A stretch of 64,000 nt of DNA from SSF26 sp037443945. Its GTDB lineage: Bacteria > Chloroflexota > Anaerolineae > J102. A model generated the notes under the pieces. It did no database searches and was not told the origin of the DNA. It saw nothing but the letters and a program-made list of their open reading frames with translations. Positions within the stretch are counted from its first letter, which is position 1. Each line of letters begins with the position of its first letter. Made by a program: the position numbers and the translations under genes. Shown piece after piece: positions 59,861 to 64,000 of this stretch. The stretch spans positions 62,001 to 126,000 of the forward strand of contig JBBINH010000003.1 of the NCBI GenBank assembly GCA_037443945.1, in the 5' to 3' direction.

Positions 59861-61951
59861 TCAAGGTCCGCCGGTCGCCTGACCTAGAGGCGGGAATGGG
59901 GTCTGATAGAGGGCGTTATCGGTGAGCAGATACAGGTAGTTGTTCGTCTCATCGACGGTCAGGCTGCGCAATCGTTCCAGGATGCCGGGTCGGTTCAGGG
60001 GCATCAACTGGCCGAGGAGCCGACCGCGCTTATCGAAGACGAGGACACGATTGCTGCCGGCATCCCCGATGACGATGCGGCCATCGGGGGGATCGACGTC
60101 GTTGACCCACATGGTCACGGCCCGGACGATCGGTGGATCGACGACATCGAGGGCAAAAGGTTCCTGGACGCCGTTGAAGTAGCGCAGGACGGTGCCGTTG
60201 GGGTGGAGCAGCCAGATGGCGCCGTCAATGGCCATGGCGATGGCCGGACTGAGGTTGAGCCCGGTTTGGAAATAGGGTTCGGGGGTGTTTTCATAGCCTT
60301 CGCCGGTGGGCCGATAACGCCAGACCTGAGAGTTGGCCGTATCGAGAAAGTACAAATTGCCGATGTAATACTGCATGTCGGTTACCGTACTCAGGTTGGG
60401 GTTGGCTGCCAGGGCCACATTGACCGCACCCAGGCTTTCGACCACACCGAACAGTTGCAGACTGCGATCGAGCACAAGGGGCCCCGTGACCGTACGATTG
60501 CCCATGGCCGGCGCCCATACGGCAAAGGCCAGCTCTCCCACGCGCCGACCGCCGATGCTGTCGCCGCTGCGTATCAGCACTTCGGGCGTTTCGTCGCGCA
60601 GGCGGTCGCCGGTGTTTTCGTCCAGTCGATAGCGTTCCAGGATTCCCTGTCGGGTGTCGAGGATGTAGATGTTCAGCCCGTTGACGAACACCCGAGTTGG
60701 CTGGCGCGTGGCCGTGTCAAAGGCGATCAGGGGCAGGTCGAAGCCGGCCAATAACGAGACCACCCGATTGACCCGGGCTCTGGCTTCGGCAATGCGACTG
60801 CTGAGAGCGGCAACCTGGGGATGATTGGGGTAGAAGAGGGCGGCCTGATCGAGCTGTTCCTGCGCGGCCTGGAGATAGAGGCGCTGCTGGTTCTCGTCGG
60901 TGGCGTTCTGAGCCGCTTCCAGTTGGACGGTGGCGCCCTGGATGAAATCGGCAAAGTAGCGGGCTCGTTGGCGCCCTTGCAGATACCACATGCCGGCCGT
61001 GAGCAGGAGGATGATCAGGACAATGGCACCGATGAGCGGGAGGACATAGGGAATGCGACGGGGCGGCCCGGCCGACCGCAGCAGCGACCGCCGTGGCTGC
61101 GGCGCTTGTACGGCCGCCGGATCGGGAACGCGGTGGGGCCGACGGGGAACCGAGGCCGGCTCCTGGGGCCGGCTTGTGGGTGTCGGCGACGTCATGGCCG
61201 CCGGAAGCGGAGGCTCCACCATCGGTTCCGACGGCCTGATCGGCACCGAACGGCGCTCGGATGGCGCTTCGCCGACCTGGCGCACCGTCACCGTCAACGC
61301 CATCAACGGCTCGGTCACATCGATCCCGATGCCGGCGAGCTGGTCGGCCACAACCTGGGCATGGGGCACGGCTGTGGCCTCCAACATGAGCGGCACTTCG
61401 AGATAGTTGGCCCAGGCGCCCGTCATGGCCACGATGACGGCTTCGGTCTGACCCTCGATCCGACCGATTTCGACCGGAGGTCCACCCGGACCGCCCAAAG
61501 ACGGCGGCTGCTCGCTCTGGTTCAGGGGCGAAAACCATTCCAGGCCACGGCGGCTGCGCACGGCCAGGATGGTAGCGCCGACCTGAGCGGCCACGATGGC
61601 CGTTGCGACCACGGCAATCGCCGTGATGGCGCCGGTGAAACTCGTGTTGTGGGCCCGATTGTAGGCTTGCAGCCGGTGGTGGGCAGCATGGATGGCCTGG
61701 GTCAGGGCCGCCGCCACATCCTCTGAAGAGCGATAGTAGGTCTCCTGTACCGTATTGAGCAACTCGCGATACAGGCGGGGACGACCGGCAGCAGGGCCTT
61801 CCAATTCGAGCAACAAATACAGGTTGCCCTTACCTGCGGTCGGCAGCAGTCCCTCATCCGGTTCGACGGCGCGGGCGCCGACGGCGAGGTCTTCGCGATG
61901 TCCTTCGCTCAGCGTGAGCATGCTGACATCGGTTTGCAGGAAAGAAGCCAT
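59861..61951 (-). CDS. PP2C-like/beta-propeller membrane protein
   Basis: A 696-residue protein with three parts. Residues 1-235 resemble a degenerate PP2C-type phosphatase (AAALTQAIHAAHHRLQAYNR, then ATILAVRSRRGLEWFSPLNQ) lacking the metal aspartates. A Pro-rich stretch leads to one membrane helix (PYVLPLIGAIVLIILLLTAGMW, 301-323). After a helical region the C-terminal ~300 residues form a six-bladed propeller-like domain with repeated NG/DG turns (VFVNGLNIYILDTRQG; IAMAIDGAIWLLHPNG). The ATG at 61951 is chosen because the upstream frame is MITE sequence. The LCP gene is 14 bases downstream. Confidence 0.65.
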   Translation of the reverse strand: MASFLQTDVSMLTLSEGHREDLAVGARAVEPDEGLLPTAGKGNLYLLLELEGPAAGRPRLYRELLNTVQETYYRSSEDVAAALTQAIHAAHHRLQAYNRAHNTSFTGAITAIAVVATAIVAAQVGATILAVRSRRGLEWFSPLNQSEQPPSLGGPGGPPVEIGRIEGQTEAVIVAMTGAWANYLEVPLMLEATAVPHAQVVADQLAGIGIDVTEPLMALTVTVRQVGEAPSERRSVPIRPSEPMVEPPLPAAMTSPTPTSRPQEPASVPRRPHRVPDPAAVQAPQPRRSLLRSAGPPRRIPYVLPLIGAIVLIILLLTAGMWYLQGRQRARYFADFIQGATVQLEAAQNATDENQQRLYLQAAQEQLDQAALFYPNHPQVAALSSRIAEARARVNRVVSLLAGFDLPLIAFDTATRQPTRVFVNGLNIYILDTRQGILERYRLDENTGDRLRDETPEVLIRSGDSIGGRRVGELAFAVWAPAMGNRTVTGPLVLDRSLQLFGVVESLGAVNVALAANPNLSTVTDMQYYIGNLYFLDTANSQVWRYRPTGEGYENTPEPYFQTGLNLSPAIAMAIDGAIWLLHPNGTVLRYFNGVQEPFALDVVDPPIVRAVTMWVNDVDPPDGRIVIGDAGSNRVLVFDKRGRLLGQLMPLNRPGILERLRSLTVDETNNYLYLLTDNALYQTPFPPLGQATGGP

Positions 61952-62003
61952 AACGGGCCTGATAGGGATAAAAAACGGGTTGGCACCAAAAAGGTTCTCT
62001 GGG

Positions 62004-62032
62004 ATTGTACACGGTCGGGGCGGCCGTGGCAA
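62004..62032 (-). promoter_or_regulatory. Sigma-70-like promoter for the PP2C-like/LCP operon
   Basis: On the minus strand TTGCCA (62027-62032) and TACAAT (62004-62009) with 17-base spacing, 52 bases before the ATG at 61951. Confidence 0.6.
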
Positions 62033-62098
62033 TGTAACCGGGCCGAATCCAAGGCGGTGTTCGCGCGCGGCGCCGAGGTCATCACGCTCGCCGTTGTG

Positions 62099-62192
62099 GA
62101 CTCGGTTCCGGAGTGTGTTGGCGCAAGAGGGGCAGGTAGGCATAACGTTCAAACGTTCGAACGTTCTCACCAACAAAAGATAGAACCGAGTC
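62099..62192 (+). mobile_element. MITE-like element, copy D (with 8-bp target duplication)
   Basis: 94 bases bounded by GACTCGGTTC and GAACCGAGTC, flanked by CCGTTGTG on both sides (62091-62098 and 62193-62200). It has one extra 8-base CGAACGTT unit compared with copies B and C, showing unit-number variation. Confidence 0.9.
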
Positions 62193-62272
62193 CCGTTGTG
62201 TGTGCAGGCCCGGATACGGCCGTGGGCGCCATGTTGTGCTACACTTCGCTTATCCTTCTTGCGGAACCGGTC

Positions 62273-62458
62273 ATGTCGCGTCATATCCGTCCTATCCTCC
62301 TGACCGTCGCCGTTCTGATCGCCTTCTGGCTGATCTGGTCGCGGTTGCACTTCGTTGTCTTCGTCCAGGCCAGCTTCGGCCAGATCCTGCTCGTGTTTAC
62401 CGTGCTGGCCGTTGTGCTCTTCCTGGGTCTGGACCATCTCTTCAACCGCAGCCGCTGA
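62273..62458 (+). CDS. Small two-helix membrane protein (61 aa)
   Basis: A 61-residue protein: a short basic start (MSRHIRP), helix 1 (ILLTVAVLIAFWLIWSRLHFVV) and helix 2 (ILLVFTVLAVVLFLGLDHLF), ending NRSR. It is a hairpin in the membrane with both ends probably cytoplasmic. The frame is open upstream into MITE copy D, so an earlier ATG at 62230 is possible. It ends 29 bases before the aconitase X gene and may be cotranscribed. Function unknown. Confidence 0.55.
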   Translation: MSRHIRPILLTVAVLIAFWLIWSRLHFVVFVQASFGQILLVFTVLAVVLFLGLDHLFNRSR

Positions 62459-62487
62459 CCGACCCTTGTCCGCTCTTCTTGCCGTCC

Positions 62488-63759
62488 ATGCAGCTCACCC
62501 CTTACGAACAAGCCCTGCTTGAAGGGGCCGAAGGGCCCGGTGTGCGTCGGGCCATGGAGATCGTCGTGGCCCTGGGGCGGATTTACGGCGCCGAGGACCT
62601 GGTGCCCGTGCGCCATGTGCAGATTGCCGGCGTCAGCTACAAAAACCTGGGCGATGCCGGCGTCGCTTTTCTGAACGAATGGGCTGCGCAGGGCGCCCAG
62701 GTGCGCGTGCCGACCACCCTCAATCCGGCCGGCATGGAGCTGGACCGCTGGCAAAGCATGGGCATTCCCCCCGAGTTTGCCGGTCCCCAACTGCAGGTGA
62801 TCGAAGCCTTCAAGCGCATGGGTGTGCATCCGACCCTGTCGTGCACCCCTTATCTCTTCCCCGACTTTGCTCCGCAGCGCGGGGACCATCTGGCCTGGGC
62901 CGAATCGAGTGCGGTGGCCTGGGCCAATTCCGTCGTCGGCGCCTACACGAACCGGGAAGGCGGTCCCGGTGCTCTGGCGGCCGCCATCGTCGGCCGCACC
63001 GCCCGCTATGGCTATCATCTCGATAGCCACCGGCGGGCCACCCATGTGATCGAAGTCACCTGCCCCGTGCGCGACATCGCCGATTTCGGCGCCCTGAGCT
63101 ACGTGGTCGGTCGGGCCGTGGGCGATGGCGTGCCCTACTTTGCCGACCTCGGCGCCTGGTTGCCCCCTTTGCCCGAAGACATTACCCTGGGCGGGGAAGC
63201 CGGCGACCGCCTGAAGACCCTGGGCGCCGGCCTGGCTGCCTATGGCGCCGTCGCCCTGTTCCATGTGGCCGGCTATACCCCCGAAGCGCGCGATCGGGGA
63301 GAAGCGCTCATCCGGCCCGATGCCCGGCGGATTGTCATCGATAGCCTGGCCTCGGCCTATGCCGTTATGGATGCCAACCCCGAGACGGTGACCATCGATC
63401 TGGTCACCATCGGTTGCCCCCATGCGTCTTACACCGAGATCGAACGTGTGGCCCGACGGCTCCGCGGCCGTCGACTGGCTACACGGCTGTGGGTGACGAC
63501 CTCGCAGATCGTGCGGGAGCGCGCCGCGCGCGATGGCTGGGTACAGATCATCGAAGCCGCCGGGGGGACGGTGGTGGCCGATACCTGCGCCGTCGTGGCG
63601 CCCATACAGCGGTTGGGCATCCGTCGCATGGCGACAAACGCCGGTAAAATGGCCTGTTACGCGCCCATGCACAGCCAGGTGGAGATGCGCTACGGCGATC
63701 TGGACCAATGTCTGGAGGCGGCACTAACCGGCTTCTGGCCGGAAACGCACCGGGCATAA
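62488..63759 (+). CDS. Aconitase X catalytic (large) subunit
   Basis: A 423-residue protein of the AcnX family, hydro-lyases with an iron-sulfur centre. Conserved features: IAGVSYKNLGDAGVAFLNEW, RVPTTLNPAGMELDRW, HPTLSCTPYLFPDF with a Cys likely used for the cluster, SSAVAWANSVVGAYTNREGG and DTCAVVAPI with a further Cys. Known members are mevalonate 5-phosphate dehydratase in archaea and cis-3-hydroxyproline dehydratase in bacteria. The small swivelling domain is not fused and not adjacent in the window. The start has no strong ribosome-binding site; the ATG is chosen by homology. Confidence 0.9.
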   Translation: MQLTPYEQALLEGAEGPGVRRAMEIVVALGRIYGAEDLVPVRHVQIAGVSYKNLGDAGVAFLNEWAAQGAQVRVPTTLNPAGMELDRWQSMGIPPEFAGPQLQVIEAFKRMGVHPTLSCTPYLFPDFAPQRGDHLAWAESSAVAWANSVVGAYTNREGGPGALAAAIVGRTARYGYHLDSHRRATHVIEVTCPVRDIADFGALSYVVGRAVGDGVPYFADLGAWLPPLPEDITLGGEAGDRLKTLGAGLAAYGAVALFHVAGYTPEARDRGEALIRPDARRIVIDSLASAYAVMDANPETVTIDLVTIGCPHASYTEIERVARRLRGRRLATRLWVTTSQIVRERAARDGWVQIIEAAGGTVVADTCAVVAPIQRLGIRRMATNAGKMACYAPMHSQVEMRYGDLDQCLEAALTGFWPETHRA

Positions 63760-63773
63760 CGGACGCGCGTCCT

Positions 63774-64000
63774 ATGAACGCAAGCCTCTCTTATCGCCTC
63801 CCTTGGGGTTGGCGTGGATTTCTTGTGGCCGTCCTGCTGATGAGCCTGGCCGCCTGCACCCGGGAGCGTCCACCCGTGACCCCGTTGCCAGCGGAGGCGA
63901 CGGCAACGATGGCCGGGATGAGCCCAAGTCCAACGCCCGTGAGCACGCCGGTCCCGGTCACTCCTGCCGACCTTCCCAACCCGGCGCCGACGGCCACGGC
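63774..64000 (+). CDS. Lipoprotein, N-terminal part (runs off the window)
   Basis: The first 75 codons of a gene continuing past base 64000. The signal peptide (RGFLVAVLLMSLAAC) ends in lipobox LAAC at Cys27. A Thr/Pro/Ala-rich linker (PSPTPVSTPVPVTPADLPNP) follows, as in surface-anchored solute-binding or propeller proteins. The functional domain lies outside the window. It starts 14 bases after the aconitase X stop. Confidence 0.75.
   Translation, partial: MNASLSYRLPWGWRGFLVAVLLMSLAACTRERPPVTPLPAEATATMAGMSPSPTPVSTPVPVTPADLPNPAPTAT

Overview
The window looks like chromosomal DNA of a GC-rich, probably monoderm-type bacterium, most likely a Chloroflexota (Anaerolineae/Ardenticatenia-like) lineage. 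This is inferred from the DnaB-DnaD-DnaI-type loader cluster, the LytR-CpsA-Psr protein, many lipoproteins, TrpB2-type tryptophan synthase, proline/threonine-rich linkers near C-termini and the absence of outer-membrane genes. No rRNA or tRNA was seen, so the taxonomy is not proven.

Layout. 1-7.5 kb (+): end of UDP-glucose dehydrogenase, an M16 protease pair, hisH-bioY-hisA, an acetyltransferase, a nitroreductase and a D-2-hydroxyacid dehydrogenase, mostly overlapping. 7.5-10.7 kb: a decaying accessory island whose genes all read on the minus strand and are separated by attC-like sites, i.e. an integron cassette array with no integrase in view. 10.7-16.2 kb (-): two large membrane glycosyltransferase-like proteins around a Wzz-type chain-length protein. 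16.5-25 kb: a sugar dehydrogenase, rsmI, a bifunctional nuclease, and dnaB-dnaD plus a helicase loader made of two fused DnaC-like AAA+ modules. 25.5-33 kb: ppc, a redoxin, a PNPOx-like protein, trpB2, an M23 peptidase and small proteins.

33.0-37.9 kb (-): an aromatic amino-acid operon (aroH-pheA-DAHP synthase-DAHP synthase-tyrA) behind a leader encoding a Phe/Tyr-rich peptide and mutually exclusive hairpins, a classical ribosome-mediated attenuator.

38.2-49.4 kb (-): an ethanolamine-utilization bacterial microcompartment (BMC) operon of fourteen genes: two BMC-P vertex proteins at its two ends, two nearly identical BMC-H proteins (one with an N-terminal Cys3His zinc-finger-like extension), EutL, a divergent tandem-BMC protein, EutA, EutB, EutC, EutE, EutJ, EutQ, EutT and an orphan small protein. 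Phosphotransacetylase, alcohol dehydrogenase and an EutH permease are absent. A spermidine/putrescine-type ABC transporter (potABCD) lies directly upstream on the same strand.

54-64 kb: a coiled-coil protein with an internal twin-arginine segment, a VOC protein, an M14 carboxypeptidase, two CBS-pair proteins, an LCP protein, a PP2C-like/propeller membrane protein, aconitase X and the start of a lipoprotein.

A family of ~82-94 bp elements with 10-bp terminal inverted repeats occurs four times (20.1, 48.9, 54.1 and 62.1 kb). Each copy is flanked by its own perfect 8-bp target duplication, so this is a recently active MITE-like family that settles between genes and near promoters, once inside the BMC operon.
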